Shown: piece after piece, positions 1-12,180 of the stretch
Numbering within the stretch: position 1 is the first letter of the stretch
Layout: the number at the start of each line of letters is the position of its first letter
Assembly (NCBI RefSeq): GCF_029867415.1
Contig: NC_081185.1
Coordinates: 80,573,553 to 80,637,552 of the forward strand
From: Vicia villosa
Lineage: Eukaryota; Streptophyta; Magnoliopsida; Fabales; Fabaceae
Direction: 5' to 3'
Length of the DNA: 64,000 bases
Made by a program: the position numbers and the translations under genes
Notes under the pieces: model-generated
The model's input: the letters and a program-made list of their open reading frames with translations, nothing else
Told to the model about the DNA's origin: nothing
The model's database searches: none

Positions 1-3000
1 TCATGTAAATCAACTCTCATCACTAACACAAAAAAAAAACAAAAACAACAAAAATATTAACTTTAACTGATTTTTCACTTTAACTACTACATGCCCGAAC
101 AGTTAGTTGACAGTCAAACCGCTGACAGTGCAATTCTCCGTGTTTTGTACCATCAATCAAATCAATATTTTGCAATTCAAAACTCCAAGATTTTTGTTTT
201 AGAAGTCTTCTGAATATCACATGATTAGCAGAGACTCGGTACTGCACAAAAATCAGGTACGCTTAACTGTCTCCTACACAAACAGTCCCTAATTAGGGTT
301 TATTGTTTTTTCAGGAGAAACAAGTTTTTGAGACCTCAAATGGATTTCATGGACCTCCATATATCTCAAAGTACCACCATGCAAATTTTCAAACTTCAAT
401 TCGCTCAGACGCACAATCAGCAGCTCAAACAGTCAGCAGCTCAAACAGTCAACAGACGACCCGGTTGACCAAAAAGTCAACAGACAGTCAAAAATGAAAT
501 TTTTTGTCAACATCCATATTTTGTCAAAGGATTCGTCATTTGATCATTGGATGATCATAATTCATCAAGGAAAGATCAAAAATCAACAAAACCCTAAGTT
601 TCAAAACTAGGGTTTTCTCCTAAAAAGTCAACTGAACTTTGACTGGTCATAACTCTCTCATCCTTCATCCAAAAAATTCAAACCAAAGCTCATTTTGAAG
701 TAAATTCAATTATCTTTCAAATGCAATTGGTCCCATGGCCATTTGATTCACCATTTGTAAAATATGAATCAAGACATTACAGGTCATTTTCAAAGTCAAC
801 AAAAAGACACTTTTTTCAAAAGGACACACAAGGAGAATGGAAAATCATTTTGACATGAGACCAAAGACATTGGTTATAGGACTCTTTGAGGTTTCCAAAA
901 AGTGCAAGATCTCCCTCATATGATAAATATTGAGGGATTTACACCTTGTTGAAGTTGGCTAAATTTTGGGAAAATGCATGAAACCAACATTGATCAAAAA
1001 TGTATTTTTTCCAAATGGGGCCAAGTTTTCATGATCCAAACATGTCTACCACGATGTAAAGGGCCTCCCACGACCAAGACAAAGCCCACATCATTTTTGT
1101 TCCATTTTTGATTTAATTTTATCATATTTAAGATTAAATTGAAAAAGGAAAATGGAAGGATAATGCATAGCTTAAATCTTAAGCATGACTCATCAAGGAA
1201 TCTTCAATTTTCTGCAGCAAAATGAAGTACAAGGCAAGAGAAGTGAAGAAGAGCAAGACTTAGTCAAATATTCAAAGATTTTTAATATTTAAAAATCAAA
1301 GTTTCAACAAAGCAATCAATGCTTCTTGGCTTAGATTTTAAGCACCATGTAGCTTATAAATTAGGTGATATACTTCATCAATAGAGACACGAAAATATAG
1401 CCAAGGCATAGCAAGAAACTTCACAAAATTTCTCAAAAATTCCATAAACTTTGTAATTTTCAATTTCTATATTCCAACCATTATCAATACAAACCAATTG
1501 TTCCAATCATCTCCTGGAACCTAATATAGTAAGTTAGGGTCAATAATCATGGCTACATGCTCATAGAACTCTTGTTTCAAAAGTAACATATTCATGCATA
1601 TTATCAACTTTTAATATCTCTACTATAAGCACGTTTAAACAAAATCTAAGGCCTTTGCTATCTTTTTGAGATCATACGGGGTAGATTTAACGTCTAACAT
1701 GTGAGCTTAAAGCCCTGAGTCATGGGATGCCATGGTTGAAGCTCAAAGCTTCAACCTTTTCGTTTTCATACTTAATGTGGTCAAATGAGAAAACTAACCT
1801 CACCATTGGATTCAGGAGGTCGTATTTAGTAGATCTGGGCCATTGTGGTTTTTATTTTCATGCGTTTTTGTAGGTTTCAAAAATCCAGAAATTCGAAGGT
1901 GGAATCCGCAGGTAAAGTTGCAGGTAAGTGCGTGGCAAAATCCGCAGGTATCGTTGAGGAAGATGATGAATAGTGATGCTGACTCCCTTGACCACGCATG
2001 GACGCTTTTGATTCGCTGGTCTCATCTTCATCCTCTCTCCACTCACGTGGCTGCTTACCATTAGCCAGTCAAAGAGTCCTCCCCTCCACGCGTGCACTTG
2101 TGGGTCCCAGTCAGAAGTTTGAATCCTCCTTGGATTCAGCACATGTCCCCCACTATCATATCATGTTTCCTCAATATCTAAGCCATTGGATCATGATCTC
2201 AGCACATCCTACGCATCAGAACGAGCCCTCATATCATGGACCACATTTAAATACCACACCTGATTATTTTATTTTCTATTTTCTATTTTCATTTTAATTT
2301 CTTTGCAAAATTAATTAAAAATAGTTCTAAAAATCAAAAAAATACAATAAAAATATTTTTAGGCTTCTAAAATAATATTTTATTTTCTGATATAAAAATA
2401 TTTTATTTTTCTTTATAATTTAAATATTTTGCATCATTAATTAGTTTATATTTATATATTTCCTTTTTAATTATTTCAACCAATCAAAAAATCATAAAAA
2501 AAATTGTTCTCTCTATTAAATATAGTTTATATATTATAGGGTAAATTTGTACATATTTAGAATAATTTTCTCTTTAAGTTTTACTTATTTGTGTAATTAT
2601 TTGTATAATTATATGATTATTTGACTTAATAATTTCAAAACAATTTCAAAAAATTCCAAAAAAAATTAGTTTTGTTTTAAAATTAATTGACAAGTATTTT
2701 GAACATATTTTAAACTTTTTTTTTTTAGGTTCAAATTTTATTTCCATCTTTTTCTCATTTTTATTAAATTAATCGTGCATTAATTATAATTAAAATCAAT
2801 CATAAAAAATCCAAAAACACTTCTTTTATTTTCTTGCAATTTAAATTCATAGATAAATGTATAGGTTGTCAAACTCATGTAAATAGCGTAGTTTTCATTT
2901 CCTGCACAATCGATGTAATAGCGTAGATTTACTTTCCGCATTTTACATTTACGCATTTAAATTCCAGCACATATAAAACTGCGTGTATGCCAAAGTTAAA

Positions 3001-3732
3001 AATTGAATCGTTAGATCACTAACTTCAAAGATAAAATATCTGAATCAGAACACAATCACACTTGCACCTCTTAGGGTAATCCCTCTTCTACTCTTTTCAA
3101 AATCAAAGTCAAACTCTACTGTTTTAAATGCAAAATCGAACTTTCGTTTACATCCGGTAAAAAGATAGTTTTTTTAAAGGAAATAGGAAAAGACCTTATA
3201 ACTTAGGGTAGACCTCCTAATTTGCTTGCTCGAATCAAAACAAACAAATTTCTCATACACCATTGTTTTTCAAAATAAAATTTTCAAAAAGACAATACTT
3301 TGTATATATCCAAACAAGGATCATTACGAGGTTAACGTTCTTTTTTCAAAAACATCTTTTGAAAGATAAAAACACTTTGTATACATCCGCACAAGGATCA
3401 TTACAAATTCAATTTACAAAGGTATTTGAAACCACATACGAGCATTTCAAGGCAATAAAAAAGTAATTGAAAACAAGTGAGCTAAGCAAATTAATGAGCC
3501 CATGGATAACCATGGATACAAAGGGTGCTAACACCTTCCCTTTGTATAACCTACCCCCTTACCCAGAATTTCTTAAAGGTCTTTTTCTGTTTCTTTTATA
3601 AACCTTTCCTTAATTGGATAAAATAAAAGTCGGTGGCGACTCTCTGATTTTCAAAAACACAAAAGCAGAAAGAAAAAAGAGTCAGTTCGCGTATCTCTCT
3701 GCGAGAGGTGCGATAAAAAACCGAGGGCGACA
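1..3732 (+). repeat. Element F: 3' LTR (5' end cut by window) of an Ogre-like element
   Basis: This block is the reverse complement, with divergence, of the LTR of element A. Position 1 matches about 50560, 1250 matches about 49303, 3475 matches about 33170 and 3480-3732 matches 22197-21942. It reads 5' to 3' on the + strand and ends ...GAGGGCGACA at 3732, the same terminus as A's LTR. No primer-binding site follows, so this is a 3' LTR (or solo LTR) whose body would lie left of the window. The first 1 kb or so of U3, including the promoter that A has at 51084-51098, is outside. The short ORFs inside it have no recognisable product. AT-rich noncoding sequence fills 2280-2860. Confidence 0.82.
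3634..3642 (+). other. PBS-like 9-mer inside U5 of F
   Basis: TGGCGACTC within GGTGGCGACTCT lies 90 bp before the LTR end. It equals the first nine bases of the tRNA-Arg primer-binding site used by this family. The same motif is at 22030-22038 (- strand) in A and at 24588-24596 and 33127-33135 in B. Confidence 0.6.
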
Positions 3733-3800
3733 CACATATAAACAACGAAAACAGGAAATTGCATTTACTCCTGATCAAAGGAGATCACATCCTCAGCTTC

Positions 3801-6800
3801 CTAGTTGTTCAATCCATGGTTGTGAGCAGGGAGTATCCAGCTGTTCCAGTTGCAGTTATCTTCTTCATCTTCCACAACATTGATTTCTTTGGTGGGGAAA
3901 TGAGCTATTGATCCTTCGGGATAAGTAATATACTCGGCTGGATACGAGAGCCCAGGATGAGATATCTCTGTTGGCTGAGCGAGATACCCGATAAGATTGT
4001 CCCATCCAGTTGGAATGATGTCTTCAAGAGAGACTTGTGCATCCTGGGGAAAAGGGTATTGTGTCAGGAAATCATTCTCATTATTTGATGTCTCCCCAAC
4101 TTCTTCAAGAGCGTCAAGGTTTGTGAATGTCATATTGTCTTCGAAATGGTTGTCCCATCCAGTTGGGGTGATATCTTCAATAGCGATTTGCGAGCTCAAG
4201 GGAGCAGAATACTTCACCATAAAGTCATACTTGCCACTTGGTTCTCCTAGTGTATCCCAAACTTCTTTTGGACTAGGTGGACCTTGGTATTGCTCAGTGA
4301 TGGAACTTGTGAAACTTTTGCTATCTTCAAACTGATCACCCCATCCGGTTGGGGTAATGTCTTCCATAGCAATAAAAGAACTCTGAGGTGCAGTATACTT
4401 TACTAGAAAATCATACCCGCCGCTTGATTCTCCCAAAGTATCCCAAACTTCCATGGAAACGGGTGGAACTTCATTTGGATATGGCTGAATAATATGGTTC
4501 AAGAATACTCCATCGTCTTCAATAGCATTTACTCCTTGGCTGATGAAATGTGACATTAATCCTCCAGAACGAGGATTTTGATCGTTCTTTTGATTTTTAT
4601 TAGCATAGCCCAGGCCTAGCTTATCGGACTTGTAAGGTACATCGAGGAACTATCCCCATACTGTGCAACCACCTTCTTCGATCACAGCTTTAGCATCTTT
4701 GAGAGAAGCCATAGTTGTAGTTGGAGTAGCAGAAATATGTTTGGTAGTAGAGACATCTGGAGAGACCACGTCAAAAGATTGGCAGGGAGTTTCGATGAAT
4801 TCGTCATCCAACTCAACATACTTGGAGTTGCTCAGGTGGCTAAGCACATATTCTTCTTCGCCGTAAACTGTGACGATCTTTCCTTTTACTCGATACTTCA
4901 ACTTCTGATGTAAGGTAGAAGTTACAGCATTTTCCCCATGTATCCAAGGGCGTCCTAGTAAACAGGAATATGCTGGGTGAATTTCCATTACGTAAAAGGT
5001 ATAATCAAAGATCTGAGAGCCCATTCGGATTGGGAGATTCACCTTTCCGTACACTGTTCTTGTTGACCCGTCGAAAGCTCTCACCACAACATCGCTTGGT
5101 TGTAACACAATTCCTTCAAAGTCAAGCTTTTCCAGTACTGCTTTTGGTAACACGTTCAAAGAGGAACCATTGTCTACCAGCACATGAGACAGAGTGGTGC
5201 CATTACATTCAATAGAGATGTGCAGGGCTTTATTGTGATTTTTCCCAGCAGGGGTTAAATTAGCATCAGAGAAACCGAGACCGTTATTCACTGTTAGACT
5301 GGCAACACAATTTTCGAATTGATCGACTGAAATCTCCTGTGGTACATGTGCAGCTTTCAGGAACTTCATCAGGGCCTTGGCATGAGCCTCTGAATATTTT
5401 AGCAAAGACAACATTGAAATCTTTGAAGCAGTGTGCCCCAGTTGTTCGACAATATTGTAATCACTTTTGTAGATGATTTTCAATATTTCCTCCATTTCTT
5501 GCTTCGACGGATCTTCAACAGTGACTTCCACCGGTACTGGAACTGGTTCAACTAGCGGCTCTTTGCCTCGAGCGTTGATATCTTGATTAGGAACTGGGAC
5601 CTGGACTGGATTAGTAGCAACATTTGGAGAAATTTCTGGTGAAAAGATCCTTCCACTTCTCGTAATCTTACTAGTACCCACAATATTATCAACAGTTGGA
5701 GTAGTAAAATTCATGGCCTCTTCAGTCAAGGTGTCTTGCTTAACTCCATGGACATAAACATTAGTGTCATAACTCCACGGGACAGCTTTGTCTGAGGAAT
5801 ATGGAAATGGAGTCGGACTGGTAATGATTACCGATGCCACTTTGGGTGCAGCAGAAATTTTGAAAGGAGCTTTGATAGGGATTTTCAATGGTATGTTAGA
5901 AACCACTGAGACGTCCTCTATTCTCATCCCATTTGAAAAGAATTCGCATAAATCGTCCATGGAAGGGAGCCTCTCAAACATAATGATACGGCGATCCATC
6001 CATTTTTGAATTCCCATTCTCAGATTTTCACAACCATTGGGTAGGTGTGCGTAATAAAAGCAATCAGGGTCACAACCTGGAAAGTAACCAGCTTGGATTA
6101 GCTTTCTTTTGACTTCAAGGAGGGGAGTTGACAATTCTCTCACATCATAGATGTAAACAGTGTCTATGATAGCATTGATGGTCTTGTCGTGTTTTGGCAT
6201 AGGTGCAGTGATGACATTTGGAGTCTCTAGAGGATCGAACTCAATTTCCCCAGCATCTATCATGTCTTGTATTTTATTTTTCAGGGCCCAACAGTGATCT
6301 GCGTCATGTCCTAGACAGTTAGAGTGATACGCACATGTTGCATCAGGGCGATAACTTGGAGAGGAAGTGTTGACATTCTTTGGAGGATCTTTCAATGTGA
6401 TCAGATCTGCTTTTAACAAGTGCTGCAATGCTTGAGAGATTGGCATATTGATTCTGGTGAAATTTCTTCTTGGTGCATCTGGTCGACGCGTATACTTTGG
6501 CGGTTGATCTTTTTGAGGTGCAGATGCGGAGATCAGCACTGCCCCTACAGATTGGTGATGCTCATTTTTGCGACCTTTCTGACTGTGCATTGTATTGACT
6601 TCATTTCTCCCACTGATGGGCCTCTTTGTAGTACCAGAGGAGGAGCCTATTTGAATTTTTCCACTTTGAATACCGCTTTCGACACGCTCTCCTGTTAATA
6701 TCAGGTTAGTGAAACCTGACGATGAGCTTCCCAACAAATGACTATAGAAAGGGCCAGTTAAAGTGCCCATGAACATGTCGACCAGCTCGCGATCAGATAA

Positions 6801-7571
6801 GGGTGGTTGAACCCTTCCAGCCAGATCTCTCCACTTTTGTGCATACCCTTTGAAACTTTCTTTTGGTGCCATAGACATGCCCCTAAGTTGAGTACGGGTT
6901 GGTGCAAGGTCAGCGTTGTATTGATACTGTTTGTAGAAAGCAGCAGCTAAATCTTCCCAGGTATGAACTTTTGTACTTTCTAGTTGGTAGTACCACTCGA
7001 GTTGTGTACCCGACAGACTTTCTTGGAAGAAGTGAATCCACAATTTGTTATCTGCCGTATGAGGTTGTATCTTCCTTACATAGGACCTCAGATGTAGTTT
7101 TGGGCACGAAACTCCATCATATTTTGCAAAGACAGGAACTTTGAACTTTGGAGGGATAACAATATCTGAGACGAGTCCCAAATCATTGAAATCTAAACCA
7201 GGTATTTTTTGTATCTCCATAGCTTTCATGCGTTCTTCCAACTGCTGGTATTTGTCATCATCCTGTTCGTCTCCAGAATGATAATCTTCTTCATTAGAAG
7301 AGAGAGAGGGTTTGGCAGAACCCTGGTTGCTGTGATTGTCTTCTTGATCACCATCACCGGCTATTTCAGGGATCGGTGGATTTTTGGGCTTTTTGACTGG
7401 GATTTTGATCTTCCTTTTCAGGTGACTCAAGCCTACAGATCCTTTGGGCTTCTTTTTCTTCTTGATTATCAGGGCTTTCAGTTCTTGTTGCCCCTTTACT
7501 AATTCCAGAATTGCTACCTAAACTTGGGCGTTCTGTGCTTCGAGATTCTTGATGCTTGTTTCGGATTCCAT
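3801..7571 (-). pseudogene. Element A gag-protease ORF with two in-frame stops
   Basis: Ogre-type Gag plus aspartic protease. One frame runs from ATG at 7571-7569 to TAG at 3803-3801, broken by TAG at 7520-7518 and TAG at 4652-4650. From the N-terminus there is a lysine-rich coiled-coil-like start, then a capsid-like region rich in Trp and Tyr (matching KVPVFAKYDG and QLEWYYQLES). A variant zinc knuckle C-x2-H-x5-H-x4-C (CAYHSNCLGHDADHC) follows, then a retropepsin site in the form LVDNGSSLNVLP and a closing LLGRPWIHG segment. The last 250 residues carry a threefold repeat around EDI(T/I)PTGWD, of unknown role. ORF1 lies just upstream (stop at 7815) and F cuts the element downstream. The single long frame with only two stops suggests a fairly recent loss of function. 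Annotating intact Gag-Pro would require reading through both stops. Confidence 0.8.
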
Positions 7572-7814
7572 CTCTTCTAACTGAAATAAACAGCGAGGAG
7601 ATGAGAAACCCATCATGTGAACCTGTTATGCAATGTTTATGAATGAAATGCATATGCAATGTTTTCAAGGATCTTTGAATTTAGATTTGTTAAAAACAAA
7701 GGAGAAACAAACACTTATTAGTTAAACAATTTATTTCTCTCTTTTTTTTTCTTTCTTTTTTTCTTTGCCTCATTCGGGCTTACAAAACAGAAAATAAAGA
7801 AAATGAAGGATCCC
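7572..7814 (-). other. Element A spacer between ORF1 and gag
   Basis: About 240 bp between the ORF1 stop (7817-7815) and the gag ATG (7571). It contains a pyrimidine-rich run on the + strand at 7735-7765. No further gene or clear regulatory site was seen. Confidence 0.5.
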
Positions 7815-7846
7815 TCAGGTCTCCCATGGACGCTTTCTCTTTGCAC
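7815..7846 (-). pseudogene. Element A ORF1, 3' end beyond the D insertion
   Basis: If D and one CCAGG copy are left out, the ORF1 frame that enters D at 19943 continues here for about ten basic codons to a TGA at 7817-7815. This shows that D landed only a few codons before the natural end of ORF1 and supports the reading of 7847-7851 and 19943-19947 as one original site. Confidence 0.7.
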
Positions 7847-7851
7847 CCAGG
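7847..7851. repeat. Target-site duplication of D (left), CCAGG
   Basis: CCAGG immediately before the LTR terminus at 7852; the identical pentamer follows the right LTR at 19943-19947. Confidence 0.9.
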
Positions 7852-9134
7852 TGTAGCGGGGAAAATCTGACATCGAAGCCATGGGATTGACTCGAATCAA
7901 TATTCTGTTTTGAAATCGCCACCGCGCTTTATTTTTTCAAAGGAAAAGGGAAAAGAACGTAAAACCCAAAGTTTTGTTTTTAAAACAAGAAAGAGAACTC
8001 AGGTTCGGGTGTTGATTATACAAGGGGAAGGTTTTAAGCACCCCTCATATCCGTGGTACTCCACGGGAACCTTTTTGAAAATTTGTGTTGTGTGTGTGCT
8101 AAAAACGGTTTGTTTTATTTTTAAAATAAGCTCGGCAAAGCGTTAAGCTTTGGGCCTACATACCTCCTCGGTGCAATGGAGAAGTCAGAGCTAATGTAGT
8201 TCCGCTTTTGGGAAAACATTTTTAAAAAACGAATAAACACTTTATCGTCGTTGGAGAGAAATACTCAGCCATTGATCTTGAGCATGAGAACAAACGAGTT
8301 CTTTGCATCGCTAATGAAAGAAGGGCTCCAACTCGGATAAAATCGACGAGTATGCCACTAGCTCTCTCACGCGGAAAAGATCTCATTATATCAATCAATT
8401 TCAAAATCGTGGGGTATAACCACTCGTTTCGACGATTAACGGTGTCTAAACTTTTGAAAGAAAATGCCAACAAGGGGAAAAGATATTTTTAAGAAAAAGG
8501 TTTTGAAAAGATTGCAAACATAAGAAGGTTTTGGAAAAAGGGAGAAGATTTTGAAAATTTAAGAATGGGAGGAGATGAAGAGGCTAACCTAATGCATAAA
8601 ATAAAAGCTAAGGAAAGAAACGGTCTAACCGAATAAGAAGCCAACACTTGACATTAAGAGCCAAGGTAGTTTTCCCATCCTTTGGATTTATCAGTACCAA
8701 CACATTAACACTTGGGGATCCAGATGAACTTATTGTCTTAGCACCATTTTTCATTAAGCACATTAAGATTCTGATGAAAATCGGGCAGAGTAACGGCTGT
8801 TTTCGGGTAAAATCCTTATATCAGTGCCTTGGAATTAACCATCAAGGGCTTTCAAGGAAATACCTGCACACATAAACATACAACAGAACAATGCCAGACA
8901 GACAGAACAATCACAGGATAGCAATAGAATGAGTCCAGAGGTACTAGGTCCATAAGTCCGAATCTCCAAAGTGCTAGGGATAGTAACCGATAGTCCAAAG
9001 AGAGCCTTATGTATTTTTTAGATTTTTGTTATTTATTAGTGTTTTAGCAAGTAAAGATAAAGTATGGTCCAAGTGGACAAAGGAAAAATGGCGGAAAGTA
9101 AATATGATGAAATGATAAAGTAAAGCGATAAGGC

Positions 9135-9205
9135 GAGAAATATAAAGAGCGGTAATATAAAGAGCGGTAATATAAAGGTGGTAATATAAAGAGCGGTATA
9201 GTAAA
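9135..9205. repeat. Short tandem repeat AAAGAGCGGTAATAT in the D LTR
   Basis: Three to four imperfect copies of a 15-17 bp unit. The matching copies in the other LTR lie at about 17945-18015. Confidence 0.7.
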
Positions 9206-9489
9206 GGTGCGGAAATTAAAGTTAGTTGTTAAATGTTAAAGATAACCATCTTGAAACTTGTCAAGTATGTTATCAAAGTTAGTAGGAAGATCTATGGTGA
9301 GTGAATGATGTACTCGGATTTAAAGTCAATGGGGCTTATCAGAAGCTTGATAAAATCATAGCGACTACACGATAAGAACCTCCACAAGTCTTAAATCAAC
9401 CGCATACAATTCTCTTCCATGTTTGATCTTTTATCGAGTCGGGACAAATGTAGGAGAGTTCTCCATGTATCAAGATCATCAATCAAAAG

Positions 9490-9682
9490 AAACAAGAAGG
9501 AGAAGAAGAAATGATCTAGCCTTTATCAAGAATCCATAGAATTCTCTAGATATTAAGGCTTTCATCGATCAAGAGAAAATAAGATGAAAAAGATAAGAAT
9601 AGAAACAAATTGATCTAGTCTTTATCAAGAATCCATAGAATTCTCAAGATATTAAGACTTTCATCGATCAAAAGAAAAAAAA
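9490..9682. repeat. Two tandem copies of a 100-bp block in the D LTR
   Basis: The phrase TTTATCAAGAATCCATAGAA and its surroundings occur twice, about 100 bp apart, ending in CATCGATCAA in both. The same pair recurs in the other LTR 8810 bp downstream. Confidence 0.7.
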
Positions 9683-9870
9683 GGAGAAGAAGAAGATAAA
9701 ATGCATAAAGATAATCAACTCACACTATCATTAATATCATTCATCTAATATTATGGATTAGGTCATTTCAAACCTATCAACATCCTAGATCCAATGATAT
9801 TAATGAAGTGGAGGAAGTAGGAAGCCAAAACAAGCATAAAAAAGGCAAAAAAACACATTCTGCCAGCAGG

Positions 9871-9974
9871 AAATCGATTTCATGCAGAGGGAAATCGATT
9901 TCCATAAGGCAGTTTTCAAAAAAAACAAGTTACGTACAGCATGAAATCGATTTGAGCCTTAAGGAAATCGATTT
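9871..9974. repeat. Palindrome cluster AAATCGATTT, four copies, inside D transcribed region
   Basis: Exact AAATCGATTT at 9871-9880, 9892-9901, 9944-9953 and 9965-9974. Each has different flanks, for example GGAAATCGATTTCC. They lie downstream of the D TATA on the - strand, so they should be in the transcript. The same set is at +8810 in the other LTR. Confidence 0.85.
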
Positions 9975-10467
9975 GACCAGTGCAAATTTCAGCAAAAACA
10001 ACATTTAAAGGCATAAAACTTGACTTAAGCAAACATACAAACACCTTATGATCACATATCAATTGGAGCACGAATTTTCCATCAAATCACCATCAAATAG
10101 CACCAATATAGCATCAAAGATGCATCACACACAAGCAACAAAGATCTACATCATGATATACAAAAAGGATGAAGAAAATTACCAAATCTTGAACAAAACT
10201 TAGATCTACTTCAAGAATCACCAACACAAATCTTGATCTCTCAACAATTGAAGAAAAAAGAGTGAAATAGATGGTGGTTTAGCTCAAAGTTTGTGAGGTT
10301 CAAGATGTGACTCACAAACTTTATGAAAGAACAAAGAGCTTTGGTGAATTTGGTAGGGATGAGGAGAGAAATTGCAAGGGGTTTTTTGGCTCTCAAAAGC
10401 TTCAGAAATGAATTTGCAAGAACTTTTTTGGCTATCAAAAGCTTGAGAAATGAGAGAGTAGTGGGCT

Positions 10468-10478
10468 CTATTTATAGG
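10468..10478 (-). promoter_or_regulatory. TATA box of the D 3' LTR
   Basis: CCTATAAATAG on the - strand, about 655 bp into the LTR, followed by a CT-rich stretch as expected for a plant pol II start. The counterpart in the 5' LTR is at 19288-19278. Confidence 0.7.
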
Positions 10479-10708
10479 ATGAGAGCAAGAGTAGTGGTAA
10501 TTTGGTCTTTTTGCATTTGGTAATTAGCTTGTGTTTAATTGGTGATTAAAGTGGCAATTAAATGGTAAAAAGTGGTAAAATGGGGTTTAATGAAGAGAAT
10601 TATTTTGATGAGGTGGAAAATTGGTGAAATGACAAAGATGGTCAAAGAAAATAGGTGTCAAAATCAAATCAAGCTTCCCTCTCTATTTTTTTGAATTTCG
10701 CCTGAAGG

Positions 10709-10864
10709 AAATCGATTTCCCCAGGAGTGAAATCGATTTCACTCTGTTCCAGAAGAGAATTTGGCGCAAAATACACTAGGGAAATCGATTTACCCAGGAG
10801 GGAAATCGATTTCATGCTGTCCAGAATGTGATTTTGTTGAAGATTGCTGCAGGGAAATCGATTT
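10709..10864. repeat. Palindrome cluster AAATCGATTT, five copies, upstream of D promoter
   Basis: Exact copies at 10709-10718, 10730-10739, 10782-10791, 10803-10812 and 10855-10864. Flanks vary but can remain symmetric, as in GTGAAATCGATTTCAC. They sit about 230-390 bp upstream of the TATA on the element's strand, a place fit for regulator binding. Repeated at +8810. Confidence 0.85.
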
Positions 10865-11132
10865 GATCAGTCAAAAATGTGAAAAATGCCTTGCTTATTG
10901 CATGTCTTGGCTTGGTACCTACAAAACAAAAGCCTACAAAGAAACAAAGCAATATTTTTGGTATTTGGGTTAGTATAATATGCATACAAGGTAAACAATC
11001 ATTGGTGTTTGATGGTCCCTCTCATTGATGAGGTGAGTGCAACACCATAAACAAACTTCCAAGTGAAGCTCTTGATTAGTGATTGGGATATGAATGATAT
11101 AGGATTTTAGGGTCAAAAATTGGGGTATGACA

Positions 11133-11148
11133 GATGCCCCTATTTAAG
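11133..11148 (-). other. Polypurine tract of D
   Basis: On the - strand CTTAAATAGGGGCATC abuts the LTR start TGTCATACC, the position where plus-strand priming occurs in Ty3 elements. Confidence 0.75.
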
Positions 11149-11640
11149 TTTCTTCGATTTGGAGATACGATGATTGGAAATCTTCGTTTTGACAAAATCG
11201 AAGAGACTTAAATATATAAGACACAATTTTTGATCCTAAGATGCAATGCAATGTTAATGAATGCATGTGATGATAATAAAGCATGACAATACTGGGGAGT
11301 AACAGGTGATCCACTGGGGAAAACAAATGTCTTGCCATAACTCCGCTGGGGAAACAAATGTCTTGCAAGTAGAGACTCCACTGGGGAAAGCAGGACTTTG
11401 TTGGAGAGACGGAACTTTGGTGGGAAAAGAAACTTCTCTGGGGAAAACATTTCGCGTCAGAGAGGTTATAGCATCCTCTTTCACTGGGGATGAGAAAAGG
11501 GGATCATCCTCTTTCACTAGGGATGAGAAAGTACGCATTCTGAATCAGAATTCCAATCTTCCGTCAACAGAAAACACACCGTCGTACCACTGATGATATG
11601 AAGAGATGTACCGCTGTACCGCTGACGATAACATATACCA
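11149..11640. other. D interior, noncoding, CTGGGGAAA-rich
   Basis: Recurring words such as CACTGGGGAAAACAAATGTC (11311-11450) and two copies of a TTTCACTRGGGATGAGAAA unit (11478-11530). No coding frame is supported; the three overlapping short antisense ORFs are repeat-derived. Confidence 0.5.
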
Positions 11641-11644
11641 ACGT

Positions 11645-12110
11645 TCCACTGAAGGTAAGCTACCAACTCAATAGTTGAAGGTAGAAGAAAATTGAATTAC
11701 CGCCTCGATAGTTGACGAAAAGCTACCAACTCAATAGTCGAAGGTAGAAGCAAATTGAATTACCGCCTCAATGGTTGACGATAAACTACCAACTCAATAG
11801 TCGAAGGTAGAGAAAGTTGAATCATCGCCTCAATAGTTGACGATATGCTACCAACTCAATAGTTGAAGGTAGAAGAAAATTGAATTACCGCCTCGATGGT
11901 TGACGATAAGCTACCAACTCAATAGTTGAAGGTAGAGGCAAATTGAATTACCGCCTCAATAGTTGACGATAAGCTACCAACTCAATAGTTGAAGGTAGAA
12001 GAAAATTGAATTACCGCCTCAATGGTTGACGATAAACTACCAACTCAATAGTCGAAGGTAGGAGAGAATTGGATTACCGCCTCAATGGTTGACGATAAAC
12101 TGCTGAGAAT
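11645..12110. repeat. D interior tandem array, 63-bp unit, seven copies
   Basis: CTACCAACTCAATAG recurs at about 11660, 11723, 11786, 11848, 11911, 11973 and 12036, a 62-63 bp period. Each unit holds a hairpin-like inverted repeat: CTACC with GGTAG outside, AACT with AGTT inside. Some copies carry AGTCG instead of AGTTG, which breaks the inner pairing. No ORF crosses the array. Confidence 0.88.
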
Positions 12111-12180
12111 AATAAGCTGCCGCTAAGAATAGGGATCAACTTCTTCTTTAATCAAGGACATGGCTTGAGAAAAGGAACTG

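Larger units (their letters stand above)
7852..11132 (-). repeat. Element D 3' LTR
   Basis: The left LTR, read on the - strand from 11132 to 7852. It holds a TATA box (10478-10468) and two clusters of the palindrome AAATCGATTT (five copies upstream of the TATA, four downstream). It also has a duplicated 100-bp block at about 9490-9680 and a short run of AGCGGTAATATAA units near 9135-9200. ORFs within it are short, repeated in the other LTR and match nothing I recognise. Confidence 0.9.

Noticed and set aside
303..497. Short ORFs inside the F and A LTRs
   Set aside because: They lie in noncoding LTR sequence, are not conserved between the two LTR copies as frames, and show no motif.
10241..10523. 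Pairs of 65-66 codon ORFs on both strands of the D LTR
   Set aside because: Identical in both LTRs because the LTRs are identical; low-complexity, overlapping and without motifs.
11645..12110. CRISPR-like array
   Set aside because: Repeats run head to tail without unique spacers and sit inside a plant retrotransposon.
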